A DNA stretch of 64,000 nt, taken from Sphingomonas sp. Its GTDB lineage: Bacteria > Pseudomonadota > Alphaproteobacteria > Sphingomonadales > Sphingomonadaceae. Below the pieces are notes generated by a model. It searched no databases. It worked only from the letters and a program-made list of their open reading frames with translations, and had not been told where the DNA came from. Each line of letters begins with the position of its first letter. Within the stretch, counting starts at the first letter, position 1. Below are positions 38,703 to 48,696 of this stretch, in pieces. The stretch is taken from contig NZ_JAHBZJ010000011.1 of the NCBI RefSeq assembly GCF_019635455.1, positions 62,001 to 126,000 of the forward strand. The letters run 5' to 3'. The translations under genes were made by a program, and so were the position numbers.

Positions 38703-39617
38703 CTATGGCGCGACGCAGCGTTCCATCGCGCGGTCGATCATCGCGACCAGCCGGTTGCGGCTTTCGCGAAGCCCGGCAGGCGACAGACCGCGCTCCTGGG
38801 TCTCGAAATTCACATAGTCGAGGCCGTGGAGCAGCGCATAGTTGGACAGCGAGCCGTCGCTGACGCTCACCCGTTCGAACACGACGTTGAAATCCGCCAG
38901 CGCCAGCGCCTTGCCGCACCAGGCCGAATAGGGCGATCGCCCCGACCGATAGGTGACATAGGCGAGGCTGTCGTCGTCGTCGAACGGCCACGCCCGACCC
39001 TGGGAGGCGCGCGGCTGCATCACGTCATCGCAAAAGCGGATCGAGACGGTGCCGCTGCCGGGTCGATCCGTGCGGTTGCAGCGTGAGTCGCTGGTGTCGA
39101 AGCCGGGGGCATTGGTGTGCAGGGCGATGATCGGGTGGGCGCCCCCGGCATAATCGGCGAGCACGGTGCGCGCATAGGTGGGATAGCCGTCGCGAAAATT
39201 GCGGTTGGGGTCGATCGGTCGCCCGCGATCGACCGCGCCGTTGCGGCGACGGCCGTCATCGGCCAGCCCGGAATCGACCGCGATGACGACTCCGCCATAG
39301 GCCCTGACCCCGACCAGCGCCGCCTCGAACCCGGCATTTTCATTGTCATGGGGGACGAACCAGAGCGGGCCGCGCGGCTTTTTCACATTCGCGATACGCC
39401 ACAGCCGCCATGCCCCGCGTTCCTCGCGAAACTCGATGCTGGTGACGCTAAGGCCCCGCCATTCGGCGGGATCGCGATGGCGGGCGAAATCGTCGTCCTG
39501 CACCGTCAGCGGATCGACCGGGGTCGATCGCACGCCCGCCGGCATCTGCATCGCGCCGAGGCCAAACCAGAGCGCGGCGAGGGCGGCCGGCGCGACGCGG
39601 CGGACCCGATCAGGCAA
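38703..39617 (-). CDS. Exported protein, possible M14/amidase-like zinc hydrolase
   Basis: The 304-residue protein has an N-terminal hydrophobic signal ([18 protein letters not shown]). Motifs reminiscent of carboxypeptidase-like hydrolases follow: [15 protein letters not shown] near residue 88, [10 protein letters not shown] near residue 138 and IALHTNAPG near residue 165. Two His and two acidic residues could bind metal, but I cannot assign a family firmly. The start overlaps the rimO stop by 8 bases. Confidence 0.6.
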   Translation of the reverse strand: MPDRVRRVAPAALAALWFGLGAMQMPAGVRSTPVDPLTVQDDDFARHRDPAEWRGLSVTSIEFREERGAWRLWRIANVKKPRGPLWFVPHDNENAGFEAALVGVRAYGGVVIAVDSGLADDGRRRNGAVDRGRPIDPNRNFRDGYPTYARTVLADYAGGAHPIIALHTNAPGFDTSDSRCNRTDRPGSGTVSIRFCDDVMQPRASQGRAWPFDDDDSLAYVTYRSGRSPYSAWCGKALALADFNVVFERVSVSDGSLSNYALLHGLDYVNFETQERGLSPAGLRESRNRLVAMIDRAMERCVAP

Positions 39618-40950
39618 GCGGTACGCCGTAAAGATCGTGGTCGTCGGCGTCCTCGATCTCGACGCGGACGATGTCGCCCTGGTTCAGGTGGCCGGCGTCG
39701 CGCAGAAAGACGGTGCCGTCGATTTCGGGCGCATCGGCCTGGCTGCGGGCATTGGCGCCGTCGCCTTCGACCTCATCGACGATCACGTCGAGCGTGCGGC
39801 CGATCTTCGCCTGAAGCTTGGCGGCGCTGATCGCGGCGGTCTTTTCCATGATCCGGGCATAGCGCTCTTCCTTCACCGCTTCCGGGACGGCCCCGGGCAG
39901 GTCGTTGGCGGCCGCGCCCTCGACCGGTTCGAAGCGGAAGGCGCCGACACGGTCCAGCTGCGCCTCGTCCAGCCAGTCGAGCAGATACTGGAAATCATCC
40001 TCCGTCTCGCCGGGAAAGCCGACGACGAAGGTCGAGCGGATCGCGATGTCGGGGCAGATATCGCGCCAGCCGCGCAGACGCTCCAGCACCTTCGCCTCGT
40101 TCGCCGGGCGGCGCATCGTACGCAGCACCGAGGGGCTGGCATGCTGAAACGGGATGTCGAGATAGGGAAGCACCAGCCCCTCGGCCATCAGCGGGATGAC
40201 CTGATCGACATGGGGGTAGGGATAGACATAATGGAGCCGCACCCAGCCGCCGGCCTGTCCCGCGATCTTGCCCAGCTCGCGAGCGAGGTCGGTCATGTGC
40301 GGGACGACTTCCTGTCCCTTCCACATCCGCGGTTCCTTGCGGATATCGACGCCATAGGCCGAGGTGTCCTGGCTGATGACCAGCAACTCCCGCGTCCCGG
40401 CCTCGATCAGCTTTTCCGCCTCGCGCAGGATCGCGTCCGGGCGACGGCTGACCAGGTCGCCGCGCAGCGCCGGGATGATGCAGAAGGCGCAGCGGTGATT
40501 GCAGCCCTCGCTGATCTTCAGATAGCTGTAGTGGCGCGGGGTGAGCTTGAGGCCGCTGTCGGGGACCAGGTTGAGGAATGCGTTGGGCGGCATCGGCGCG
40601 GCGTCGTGGACGGCGCCGACCACTTCCTCATATTGATGCGCACCTGTCACCGCCAACACATTGGGAAAGCGGGCGCGAATGACCTCCGCCTCCTTGCCCA
40701 TGCAGCCGGTGACGATGACGCGGCCATTTTCCGCAATCGCCTCGCCGATCGCTTCCAGGCTCTCTTCCTTGGCGCTGTCGAGGAAGCCGCAGGTGTTGAC
40801 GAGCACCACGTCCGCGCCGGCATAGTCCGCCGACATGGCGTAGCCGTCGGAACGGAGCTTGGTCAGGATACGCTCGGAGTCGACCAGATTCTTGGGACAG
40901 CCGAGCGATACCATGCCCACTTTGGGGGCCTCTGGGAGTCGCGTTGCCAT
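39610..40950 (-). CDS. rimO: Ribosomal protein S12 methylthiotransferase
   Basis: RimO adds a methylthio group to Asp of ribosomal protein S12. The 446-residue protein shows the N-terminal cluster cysteines ([25 protein letters not shown]), the radical-SAM motif CNHRCAFC near residue 150, and a C-terminal TRAM domain ending in [10 protein letters not shown]. The full length is normal. Confidence 0.95.
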   Translation of the reverse strand: MATRLPEAPKVGMVSLGCPKNLVDSERILTKLRSDGYAMSADYAGADVVLVNTCGFLDSAKEESLEAIGEAIAENGRVIVTGCMGKEAEVIRARFPNVLAVTGAHQYEEVVGAVHDAAPMPPNAFLNLVPDSGLKLTPRHYSYLKISEGCNHRCAFCIIPALRGDLVSRRPDAILREAEKLIEAGTRELLVISQDTSAYGVDIRKEPRMWKGQEVVPHMTDLARELGKIAGQAGGWVRLHYVYPYPHVDQVIPLMAEGLVLPYLDIPFQHASPSVLRTMRRPANEAKVLERLRGWRDICPDIAIRSTFVVGFPGETEDDFQYLLDWLDEAQLDRVGAFRFEPVEGAAANDLPGAVPEAVKEERYARIMEKTAAISAAKLQAKIGRTLDVIVDEVEGDGANARSQADAPEIDGTVFLRDAGHLNQGDIVRVEIEDADDHDLYGVPLA

Positions 40951-41119
40951 GATTGCGCGGCGACATAGGGATTTCTGGGCAAAAAGATAGGGGCGGGGGC
41001 GGCGGCGGTTGACATGGGTGTCCCGCGCGCGCGGCTTCGCGTGCGACGGGGCGGACCGTCACTGACTGTTTTGCCGTTTCGCGACAGCTGATAGGATCGC
41101 GCGCGGAAGGGGTCATGCC

Positions 41120-42559
41120 ATGCACGCAGGGAGAGCCGGCACCACGCGCACCGGTCATCGTTCCGGGGTCAGGAGGCGCGTGGTGCGCGCAATCGCGATC
41201 GGGTGCGTGCTCGGCACGGCAGGAACCGCCGTCGCACAGACATCGACCCGGATCCCGGTCCCGCCCGAAGGCGAAGCGGCATTCGCGAAGCGCGACTATG
41301 GCGCGGCGGCGCAGGCCATCATCCCGGTGTTCGAAAAGTGCGTACAGGATCAGCCACAGGGCGATGCCTGTGCCGATCTGGCCGCTGCGAGCGCGGTGCT
41401 GGTCGCGACCGCCGGGAATGCGAAGGTCGAGAACATCATCCTGCGCGCGCTCGACTATGTCGATACCCATGTCGGGCGCGACAGCACGGATGCGCTGGGC
41501 ATCTTGGGCGCGTTGACCAGCTATTACGACCGTCTGCTCGACATGAAGAAGTTCGAGCCTGTTGCGGAGCGCCGGCTGGCGCTCGCGCGAAAGCTGTCGG
41601 GTCCGACCTCGCGCACTGCGGTGATCGCCGCCGTGTCGCTGTGCATCGCGCAATGGAATTTGGGCAAGGGGCAGGCGGCGGTGGACATGCTGACGCCGCT
41701 GATGGGGAAACTGCCCGAGACGACGCGGGATGAACAGGTGCTGGCGGGGCGCGTCTATGATTGTGCCGGAACCGCCTATTACACGATGGACAAGCATCGC
41801 GAGGCCGAGGCGCCGTTTCGCAAGGCGGTGGCGCTGTACGAGAAAGCGGCGGGCGAAGCCGACGAGCTGACGCTGGGCGCGATGGCGAGCCTGGCGAATA
41901 CGCTGCGCCGGCTGGGCCGTGAGGGAGAGGCGCGCGCGGTCGCGGTGCGGGTGAGCGGACTGGCGAAATCCGGATCGCCTGCGCTCAAGCGGGTCGATTG
42001 GGCGGGCGCGGCTGCGGCCGATCCGGTGGAGGCCGCGCGCGTCGAGCTGGCGACCACCGAGAAGACCTATGGCGCGAAATCGCCGCTGACCGATATGGCC
42101 GCGGCGCACTATGGCATCGCGCTGATCGACGCGGGCAAGCTGACCGAGGCGCAGCCCTATCTGGCCCGGCTGGAGGCGGCGGCGGCCAATCCCGCGAATC
42201 CGGCATCCGTGCGGATCAAGCTGATGCTGGGACATATCACGCTGTTGATAACGCAGGATCAGGGGCGGTTCGATCGCGCGGTGCCGATCATCGAGCGGCT
42301 GGTCGCGCTGGCAAAGCAGAGCGGGGCGGGCAGCGAGAAGATGCTGATCGACTTCCAGATGTACGCCGGGACGTCGCTGTTGCTGTCCGGCAAGGCGGCG
42401 CGCGCCTATCCGTTTCTGAGCGACGCGGGCGACCGGCTGCTCGCGCGGATCGCCAGCTATCGCGATTTCGACGCCGCCGCGCAGAAGGAGACGCGCGAAT
42501 ATGCGCCGATCTTCAAGTTCAAGGTGACGACCGCCTGGGTGCTGGCGCGCCAGCGCTGA
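41120..42559 (+). CDS. Exported TPR-repeat protein
   Basis: The 479-residue protein has a basic N-terminus and signal peptide (RRVVRAIAIGCVLGTAGTAVAQ), followed by helical tetratricopeptide-like repeats through the whole length (for example AVDMLTPLMGKL, EAEAPFRKAVALYEKAAGEADELTLGAMASLANTLRRLG). No catalytic motif is visible. It is divergent from rimO, with 169 bases between. A partial protein at the right window edge is of the same general type. Confidence 0.75.
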   Translation: MHAGRAGTTRTGHRSGVRRRVVRAIAIGCVLGTAGTAVAQTSTRIPVPPEGEAAFAKRDYGAAAQAIIPVFEKCVQDQPQGDACADLAAASAVLVATAGNAKVENIILRALDYVDTHVGRDSTDALGILGALTSYYDRLLDMKKFEPVAERRLALARKLSGPTSRTAVIAAVSLCIAQWNLGKGQAAVDMLTPLMGKLPETTRDEQVLAGRVYDCAGTAYYTMDKHREAEAPFRKAVALYEKAAGEADELTLGAMASLANTLRRLGREGEARAVAVRVSGLAKSGSPALKRVDWAGAAAADPVEAARVELATTEKTYGAKSPLTDMAAAHYGIALIDAGKLTEAQPYLARLEAAAANPANPASVRIKLMLGHITLLITQDQGRFDRAVPIIERLVALAKQSGAGSEKMLIDFQMYAGTSLLLSGKAARAYPFLSDAGDRLLARIASYRDFDAAAQKETREYAPIFKFKVTTAWVLARQR

Positions 42560-42563
42560 CCGG

Positions 42564-43586
42564 TCAGGCGATCGCCTGACCCTTTGGCACGATTTCGACG
42601 ATGACGTCGTTCGCGGCGAGCGCCTGCGCCTCAGGCTCGGCGAAGCTGTGCGGGGTGCCGGCGCGGTAGATGCGGACCCCCAGCCCGGTCGCGATCGCGG
42701 TCAGCGGCCGGCCGATTTCGTCGGGGCGCACCGCCCGCTCGGTCAGTTGCACGCGGCCGTCAAAGCTGGCGAGATCCATCATATAGTCGGCGATGTGCCG
42801 GCCAGAGCAGGAGCTGGCGAGCAACAGGCCGGCGAAGCTGACCGGATTGATGACCGTGGTCGCCCCGGCGGCGCGGGCGGGCAGTTCGTTATCCTGTGCC
42901 TTGACCACCACGCTGATCGACAGATCGGGGGCGAGGTGGCGGCCGGTGAGGGTGATGAGGATCGAGGTGTCGTCGCGCCCGGCGGCGGCGATCAACGTGC
43001 GGGCGCGACCGATCTTCACGTCCATCAGCGTCGCATCGCGCGTCGCGTCGGCAAGCAGGATGTTGCACCCCCGGTCGCGCGCATTGTCGAGCCGGGCCTG
43101 ATCGCAATCGATCACCACGATATCGGCCGGATCGATGCCGCGCGCGATCAGTTCGGAAACCGCGTCGGAGCCGGTCTGGCCATAGCCGGCGACGACGATG
43201 TGATTGTGCAGATCGCGTTGGATGCGGGCCATGCGCCATTTTTCCCAGGTTCGTTTGAGGACGAAATTATAGGCGGTGCCGAGGAACAACAGCACCACGA
43301 AGACGCGGATCGGGCTGACCACCAGCGCGTCGAACAGCCGCGCGCGTTCGGTCACCGGGGCGATGTCGCCATAGCCGGTGGTGGTGATCGAGATCATCGT
43401 GAAATAGATGATGTCGATGAAGCTGACATGGCCGTCGTAATTGTCGCGCAGGCCATCACGATCGAACCAGTGAACACCGATCGCCAGACCCACAAGTGCC
43501 AGCACGCCGGCGACGCGCCAGCCGATCGACAGCCAGACCGGCAGGCCGGACTTGCGCTTGAGCGTCGCGTGGGGCGTATCGCGCAT
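42564..43586 (-). CDS. Potassium channel with RCK/TrkA-N domain
   Basis: The 340-residue protein has two membrane helices flanking a K+ selectivity filter TTTGYGD near residue 65. A cytosolic Rossmann domain follows (HIVVAGYGQTGSDAV near residue 128), then a TrkA-C-type end. This is the MthK/KefC-like two-helix channel layout. Its ATG overlaps the stop of the LysM/M23 gene by one base (TGATG). It is the last gene of the serS-surE-nlpD-like-channel series. Confidence 0.9.
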   Translation of the reverse strand: MRDTPHATLKRKSGLPVWLSIGWRVAGVLALVGLAIGVHWFDRDGLRDNYDGHVSFIDIIYFTMISITTTGYGDIAPVTERARLFDALVVSPIRVFVVLLFLGTAYNFVLKRTWEKWRMARIQRDLHNHIVVAGYGQTGSDAVSELIARGIDPADIVVIDCDQARLDNARDRGCNILLADATRDATLMDVKIGRARTLIAAAGRDDTSILITLTGRHLAPDLSISVVVKAQDNELPARAAGATTVINPVSFAGLLLASSCSGRHIADYMMDLASFDGRVQLTERAVRPDEIGRPLTAIATGLGVRIYRAGTPHSFAEPEAQALAANDVIVEIVPKGQAIA

Positions 43587-44650
43587 CAGGGGCGGGCCGG
43601 AAGCCTTGTCAACGGATCGACGGGGGTACGCCCCTGCCGCATTTCGAAATGAAGTTCGGGACGGTTCGTTCCCGAATCGCCGGACAGGGCGATCATCTGT
43701 CCGCGCTTCACCGACTGGCCGCGCTGGACGAGCAGCTGGCCGGCATGGCCATAGACGGTGGTCCAGCCGCTGCCATGCTGAATGATGACGAGGCCGCCGA
43801 GCGAGGGAATTTCGCTGCCGACATAGGCGACGGTGCCGTCGGCGGCGGCAAGGATCGGGGTGTCGAGCGGCACCGCGATCTTGATCCCGTCGCTGCGTTC
43901 GCCGCTGGCGACCGGGCCGAATTTGCGGATCACCTCGCCGCGGACCGGCCACTGGAAGCCGCCGGTCAGCGTGGTGGGCGGCGCGACCGCGGCGGTCGAG
44001 GGGAGCACCCGGGCCGAAGATGCGGTGGGCCTGGTCGGGCGGGCGCGCTCGGCGATGGCCGGTTGGCCGCCGGTGACGATGTCGTCAATGTCGAGCCGGA
44101 AGGCGGCGGCGCGTTCCTCGATCGTCATCGGACGGGCGTCGCCCGGGATCAGGATGCGCTGGCCGACGCGCAGGATATAGGGTTCGGCAAGGTCGTTTTC
44201 GGTCACCACCCGGCCCCAGTCGACGCCATAGGCGCGAGCGATGGCGATGCCCGTCTCTCCCGCGCGGACAAGGTGATAGCGGCCGCCGGGGATCGTCAGC
44301 CGCTGACCGATCTGGATGACATAGGGCGGGGCGAGGCCGTTGGCGCGTGCGATCGCTTCCGATCCGGCACCGGTCTTGTTCGCGATGCCGCGCAGCGTGT
44401 CGCCGCGCTCGACGATATAGGTCGATCCGGGGATGGTCCGCGCGTCGGCGGTGACCGGGCGGGCCTCCCATGCGGGGGGCGGGGCCGGCAGCGCGGCGAC
44501 ATCATCACGCCGGGGCGCCGCAGTGGGGTCGCCGGTATAGACGGTGCGCGGGCGCGTGGGCGGACCCGCGCCCGGCGGAATGCACCCCCCCAGCAGGGTC
44601 AACGCCGCGAAGGCGCCGCCGACCGCGATCCGCTTGTGTTTCTCCCGCAT
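43586..44650 (-). CDS. NlpD-like lipoprotein: two LysM domains and a degenerate M23 domain
   Basis: The 354-residue protein has a lipoprotein signal with lipobox LGGC (Cys23). Two LysM peptidoglycan-binding domains follow (IVERGDTLRGIANKTG and HLVRAGETGIAIARAYG), then a C-terminal M23 fold. The first zinc-ligand motif of active M23 peptidases (HxGxD) is replaced by SDGIK. Only VYGHAGQ and LHFEMR remain, so it is probably a non-catalytic amidase activator, as NlpD/EnvC are. The ATG at 44650 has a GGGGGAGGC ribosome site. It follows surE, as in E. coli. Confidence 0.85.
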   Translation of the reverse strand: MREKHKRIAVGGAFAALTLLGGCIPPGAGPPTRPRTVYTGDPTAAPRRDDVAALPAPPPAWEARPVTADARTIPGSTYIVERGDTLRGIANKTGAGSEAIARANGLAPPYVIQIGQRLTIPGGRYHLVRAGETGIAIARAYGVDWGRVVTENDLAEPYILRVGQRILIPGDARPMTIEERAAAFRLDIDDIVTGGQPAIAERARPTRPTASSARVLPSTAAVAPPTTLTGGFQWPVRGEVIRKFGPVASGERSDGIKIAVPLDTPILAAADGTVAYVGSEIPSLGGLVIIQHGSGWTTVYGHAGQLLVQRGQSVKRGQMIALSGDSGTNRPELHFEMRQGRTPVDPLTRLPARP

Positions 44651-44663
44651 GCCTCCCCCGGCA

Positions 44664-45428
44664 TCAACCATAGGTGCGCGCGAGCATATCAAGCGATTCG
44701 CGATGCGTCAGGTCCAGATGCAGCGGGGTGACGGTGATGTAGCCCGCCTCGATCGCCTCAAGGTCGGTGTCCGCGACCGGGGTATGCGGCACGCGGCCGA
44801 GACCGAACCAGTAATAATCGAAGCCGCGCGGATCGGTGCGCCGGTCCAGCTTCAGCCGTCCATAATCGCGCAACCCCTGGCCGACCGCGCGGATGCCCCG
44901 GACCTGATCGGCAGGCAGCGGCGGGAAATTGACGTTCATCAGCGTGCGCGGCGCCCAGTCGGCAGCGATCAACGGGCGCAGCACGCGTTCGCCCCATTGT
45001 TCGGCGGCGTCGAAACTGACCCGCTCGCCCGGCGCGGACAGCGCGTAACGCTGGCTGAGCGCGACCGAGCGGATGCCGGCCAGCGCGCCCTCCATCGCGG
45101 CGGAGACGGTGCCGGAATAGCTGACATCCTCGCCCAGATTGGCGCCGCGATTGACGCCGGAGAGGATGAGGTCGGGCGGCGCGTCCTTCATGATCTCCGC
45201 CAGTGCCATCATCACCGCATCGGTGGGGGTGCCGGTGACCGCGAAGCGGCGCTCGCCGAAGCGGCGCAGGCGCACCGGCTCGGTGAGGCTGAGCGAGCGC
45301 CCCTTGCCCGACTGTTCCTCGAGCGGGGCGACGACGGTGATGTCGTCGGAGAGCGTGCGGGCAAGGCGTTCGAGCACCTCAAGCCCGCGGGCGTGGACGC
45401 CGTCGTCGTTGGTGAGGAGGATCCTCAC
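44664..45428 (-). CDS. surE: 5-prime/3-prime nucleotidase SurE
   Basis: The 254-residue protein begins [19 protein letters not shown] (metal-binding NDDG) and has [19 protein letters not shown] near residue 93, both invariant in SurE phosphatases. It dephosphorylates nucleoside monophosphates. The GTG start at 45428 lies inside the serS stop (GTGA overlap). Confidence 0.95.
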   Translation of the reverse strand: MRILLTNDDGVHARGLEVLERLARTLSDDITVVAPLEEQSGKGRSLSLTEPVRLRRFGERRFAVTGTPTDAVMMALAEIMKDAPPDLILSGVNRGANLGEDVSYSGTVSAAMEGALAGIRSVALSQRYALSAPGERVSFDAAEQWGERVLRPLIAADWAPRTLMNVNFPPLPADQVRGIRAVGQGLRDYGRLKLDRRTDPRGFDYYWFGLGRVPHTPVADTDLEAIEAGYITVTPLHLDLTHRESLDMLARTYG

Positions 45429-46702
45429 GCGGCGGGTTCGAGGCGGTCGATGCCGCGCAGATAGGGCTGGAGCGCGGCCGGCACCGCGACCGATCCGTCC
45501 GCCTGCTGGTAATTCTCCAGCACCGCCACCAGCGTCCGTCCAACCGCAAGACCGGAGCCGTTGAGCGTGTGGACGAACGCGGGCTTGCCGTCCGCGCCGC
45601 GATAGCGGGCGTTCATGCGGCGCGCCTGGAAATCGGTGCAGGTCGAACAGGAGCTGATCTCGCGATAGCGCGCCTGGCCAGGCAGCCACACCTCCAGATC
45701 ATAGGTGCGTGCGGCGCTGAACCCCATATCGCCGGCGCACAGCAGCATGCGGCGGAAATGCAGGCCGAGCCGGGTGAGGATGTCCTCGGCACAGGCGGTC
45801 ATCCGCTCATGCTCCGCCTCCGACGCGTCGGGTGTGACGATCGACACCATCTCGACCTTGTCGAACTGGTGCTGGCGGATATAGCCGCGCGTGTCCCGGC
45901 CCGCCGCGCCGGCTTCCGACCGGAAGCAGGGGGTGAGCGCGGTGAGGCGGATGGGCAGCGCGTCGGCGGCGAGAATCTGTTCGCGCACGCTGTTGGTCAG
46001 GCTGACCTCCGAGGTCGGGATGAGCCAGCGTCCGTCGGTGGTCTGAAAGCTGTCCTCGGCGAATTTGGGTAGCTGGCCGGTGCCGAACATCGCCTCCGAG
46101 CGGACGAGGAGCGGAACCCCCGCCTCCTCATACCCATGATCGGCGGTCAGCGTGTCCAGCATGAACTGGCCAAGCGCACGGGCGAGCCGGGCGGCGGGAC
46201 CGCGCAGAAAGGTGAAGCGCGCGCCCGCGAGCGCCGCGCCGGTTTCGAAATCGAGGCCAAGCGCCGGGCCGAACGCATCATGCTCCTGCGCGTCGAAGGT
46301 GAAATGCGGCTTTTCGCCCCGGAAATGGACGAGCAGATTGTCGTCCTCGTCCGCTCCGTCCGGCACGTCGGCGGCGGGAAGATTGGGGATGGCGGCAAGC
46401 GCGGCGCGCAGCGCCTCGTCGGCGGAAGCCTGTTCGCCGGTCAGCCGCTCAAGTTCGTCCTTGAGCGCGGCGACCTCGGCCATCAGTGCCTGGGCGCGAT
46501 CCTCGTCCTTCGTGGCCTTTGCCTGGCCGACCTGTTTGGACAGGTCGTTGCGGCGCGCCTGCGCCTCTTGCTGACGGGTGGTGAGGCCCCGGCGCGCCTC
46601 GTCCAGCGCGACCAGATGGGCGGCATGCGGGACGAGGCCGCGACGGGCGAGCGCGGCGTCGAAGGCGGCGGGGTTTTCGCGGATCGTGCGGATATCGTGC
46701 AT
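45425..46702 (-). CDS. serS: Serine-tRNA ligase
   Basis: The 425-residue class II synthetase has an N-terminal coiled-coil arm (about residues 30-100, Arg/Glu/Ala-rich) and class II motifs: [19 protein letters not shown] in motif 1 region, [22 protein letters not shown] in motif 2 and [19 protein letters not shown] in motif 3. Complete. It heads the serS-surE operon. Confidence 0.96.
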   Translation of the reverse strand: MHDIRTIRENPAAFDAALARRGLVPHAAHLVALDEARRGLTTRQQEAQARRNDLSKQVGQAKATKDEDRAQALMAEVAALKDELERLTGEQASADEALRAALAAIPNLPAADVPDGADEDDNLLVHFRGEKPHFTFDAQEHDAFGPALGLDFETGAALAGARFTFLRGPAARLARALGQFMLDTLTADHGYEEAGVPLLVRSEAMFGTGQLPKFAEDSFQTTDGRWLIPTSEVSLTNSVREQILAADALPIRLTALTPCFRSEAGAAGRDTRGYIRQHQFDKVEMVSIVTPDASEAEHERMTACAEDILTRLGLHFRRMLLCAGDMGFSAARTYDLEVWLPGQARYREISSCSTCTDFQARRMNARYRGADGKPAFVHTLNGSGLAVGRTLVAVLENYQQADGSVAVPAALQPYLRGIDRLEPAA

Positions 46703-46790
46703 GGGCGCTGGCTATGGCGGGGCGCGAAGTCGTGCGCAACCCGGCGCGGCATGCGCGCGTTCATCCCGTATCAGAAGAAGGAGAGACGCA

Positions 46791-47234
46791 ATGCAGGTTC
46801 CGCACAACGCCTTTGTCGTGGTGGCTGACGGCCGCAAGATGCTGTTCCTGAGGAACGAGGGCGATGCGGTGCATCCCAATCTTCAGGTCGAACGCAAGCG
46901 CGAGCAGGACAATCCGCCGGACCGCGAACAGGGAACCGACACCCCCGGCCGTTCCTTTTCGAGCGTCGGCCCGGGCCGCAGCGCATATGAGGAGACCGAT
47001 TTTCACCAGCTGGAAGAAGATCGGTTCGCGGCGGAGACCGCCGACCTGTTGAAGAAACGGGCGTTCGACAATGACTTCGAGAAGCTGATCGTGGTGGCGC
47101 CGCCGCGCACGCTGGGCGAACTGCGCAAACATTATCACAAGGAAGTGAGCGACCGGCTGATCGGCGAGATCGACAAGACCCTGACCGGCCACCCCATCGT
47201 GGATATCGAAAAGGTGCTGATCGACGCCGAATGA
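46791..47234 (+). CDS. Host-attachment-family protein (Host_attach, PF10116 type)
   Basis: The 147-residue protein starts VPHNAFVVVADGRKMLFLRNEGD and has an EEDRFAAETADLLKKRA helix and FEKLIVVAPPRTLGELRKHYHKEV, the pattern of the family named after an Agrobacterium attachment protein (eRF1-like fold). Its true role is unknown. A GAAGGAGAG ribosome site precedes the ATG. A weak EcfG-like pair, GCAAC-17-CGTT, lies upstream in the serS intergenic region. Confidence 0.8.
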   Translation: MQVPHNAFVVVADGRKMLFLRNEGDAVHPNLQVERKREQDNPPDREQGTDTPGRSFSSVGPGRSAYEETDFHQLEEDRFAAETADLLKKRAFDNDFEKLIVVAPPRTLGELRKHYHKEVSDRLIGEIDKTLTGHPIVDIEKVLIDAE

Positions 47235-47247
47235 CCGGCGGATGGTG

Positions 47248-47276
47248 CGGGCGGGACGGCAGCGCCGACCCGCCCG
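47248..47276. terminator. Bidirectional hairpin between convergent genes
   Basis: An 8-base-pair perfect G/C stem (47248-47255 with 47269-47276) sits in the 55-base gap between two convergent genes. There is no T run, so it may act as a transcript end-protector rather than a true intrinsic terminator. Confidence 0.4.
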
Positions 47277-47289
47277 GAATCATCGGATA

Positions 47290-48696
47290 TCAGCCGGCGG
47301 CCTTTGCCGCCTTGCGGTTCTGAAAGCGCTTGCGCACCACCAGCGCCGCTGCGGCCGCGCCGAACAGCAGAACCATCGGCGGCGCGGGGACCGGCTCCGG
47401 ACCGCCCGGCGTATCGCCACCCGAGCTGCTCGAGCTGGATGAGGACGAGCTGCTGCTCGACGAGGTCGAGGTGCTCCACCCGCTCGACGTGCTCCACCCG
47501 CTGGAGTTGGACGAGGACACGTCGCCCGACGAACTGGCCGAGGTCGAGGACGACACGTCGCCCGACGACGAAGCCGATGTCGAGGAAGAGGACGAAACAT
47601 CGCCCGATGAGCTGGCGGAGGTCGAGGACGACACGTCGCCCGACGAACTGGCCGAACTGCTGACATCGCCCGAGGACGAGGCCGAGCTGGACACATTGCC
47701 GCTCGAGGACGAGGACACGTCGCCCGACGAGCCGCCCGACGCCGAAGAGACATTACCCGAGGACCCGCCCGCCGAGGTGGACGAGGACGATCCCCCGCTG
47801 CCGCCGCTGGCGGACGAGACGTTGCCGCTCGACCCGCCGCTGCCGCCCGCCGACGTCGAGCTGGACGAGGCGCCGGACGAGGTCGAGGAGGACGATCCGC
47901 CGGTCGAGGACGAGACGTCGCCCGACGAGGTCGAACTGACGCTGCCGCTGGAGGTCGAGGACCCGCCGGTGGAAGAGCCGCCGGTCGACGAGGTCGATGA
48001 TACGCTGCCGCTGGACGACCCGCCGGTCGAGGTCGAGGAGCCACCGGTGGAGGTCGAGGACCCGCCGGTCGAGGTCGAGGTGCTGCCCGACGAGATGTTG
48101 ATGTCGATATTGATGCCGCTGCTGCCGTTGCTGCTGCTGGTCGTGCTGCCGTTGCTGCTGCTCGACGTGCTGCTGCTGGTCGAGGAGGCTGAGCTGCCGT
48201 TGCTGCTGCTTCCGCTGGTGCCGCTGCTGGTGCTGGTGGTCGATGAGATCACGATGCCGCCGCTGCCGCCGCCGCCCGAACCGCCGAAGAAGCCGCCCGC
48301 GAAGAAGCCGCCGGCAAAGCCGCCGCCGCCACCACCAACCACGCCCGCCGCAGCGGCCGCACCGCCGCCGCCGCCACCACCGCCGCCGGCGATCGGCATT
48401 TCGCCGCTGGAGCCGTAGACGGGCGGGGGCAGGGGAATGGGAGCGCCCTGTGAGGTGAGGGTCAGCACCTGGGGCTGGCATTGCGCGGTCGTCGTCACCG
48501 TGCGGCGAACGACACGACGCGCGCCGCCGGCCTTCTTGATGCTGCGTCGCGCGACGACGCGTTTTTTCGCAACCGATTGAGACTGGACCTGCGCACGTTC
48601 GGCGCGGGTCTCTGCGACATGCACCGCGCCGCCGCCGATAACGGCGCCGCCGCATGCGCAAGCGCAAAGTTTTGCCAATGCCATCCGAACCGACAT
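47290..48696 (-). CDS. Ser/Gly-repeat PEP-CTERM surface protein
   Basis: The 468-residue protein has an N-terminal signal-like segment (LCACACGGAVIGGGAVHVAE), a basic region, and a poly-Gly/Ala stretch (about residues 103-150). More than 200 residues then consist almost wholly of Ser, Gly, Thr, Ala, Asp and Val in imperfect repeats (SASSSGDVSS; STSTGGS). It ends with a PEP-CTERM sorting signal: PEPVPAPP, a hydrophobic helix (MVLLFGAAAAALVV) and basic residues. Exosortase should process it. A long open frame on the opposite strand is a by-product of the repeats. The Ser-rich region is a plausible glycosylation target. Confidence 0.8.
   Translation of the reverse strand: MSVRMALAKLCACACGGAVIGGGAVHVAETRAERAQVQSQSVAKKRVVARRSIKKAGGARRVVRRTVTTTAQCQPQVLTLTSQGAPIPLPPPVYGSSGEMPIAGGGGGGGGGAAAAAGVVGGGGGGFAGGFFAGGFFGGSGGGGSGGIVISSTTSTSSGTSGSSSNGSSASSTSSSTSSSSNGSTTSSSNGSSGINIDINISSGSTSTSTGGSSTSTGGSSTSTGGSSSGSVSSTSSTGGSSTGGSSTSSGSVSSTSSGDVSSSTGGSSSSTSSGASSSSTSAGGSGGSSGNVSSASGGSGGSSSSTSAGGSSGNVSSASGGSSGDVSSSSSGNVSSSASSSGDVSSSASSSGDVSSSTSASSSGDVSSSSSTSASSSGDVSSSTSASSSGDVSSSNSSGWSTSSGWSTSTSSSSSSSSSSSSSSGGDTPGGPEPVPAPPMVLLFGAAAAALVVRKRFQNRKAAKAAG
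48020..48082 (-). repeat. Tandem 21-bp repeat, three copies, in the PEP-CTERM gene
   Basis: Three adjacent 21-base units (48020-48040, 48041-48061, 48062-48082) encode the heptad STSTGGS. They differ by a few bases. A second set of related units, about 33 bases long, lies at roughly 47516-47650. Confidence 0.75.

Noticed and set aside
47500..48100. CRISPR-like array in the repeated region
   Set aside because: Repeats are in-frame multiples of three, adjacent without unique spacers, and encode Ser-rich residues.
47330..48418. Long open frame on the plus strand giving an acidic, Pro/Glu/Asp-rich product
   Set aside because: It is the mirror of the Ser/Gly repeats on the minus strand. Only the minus frame has a signal-like start and a PEP-CTERM end.
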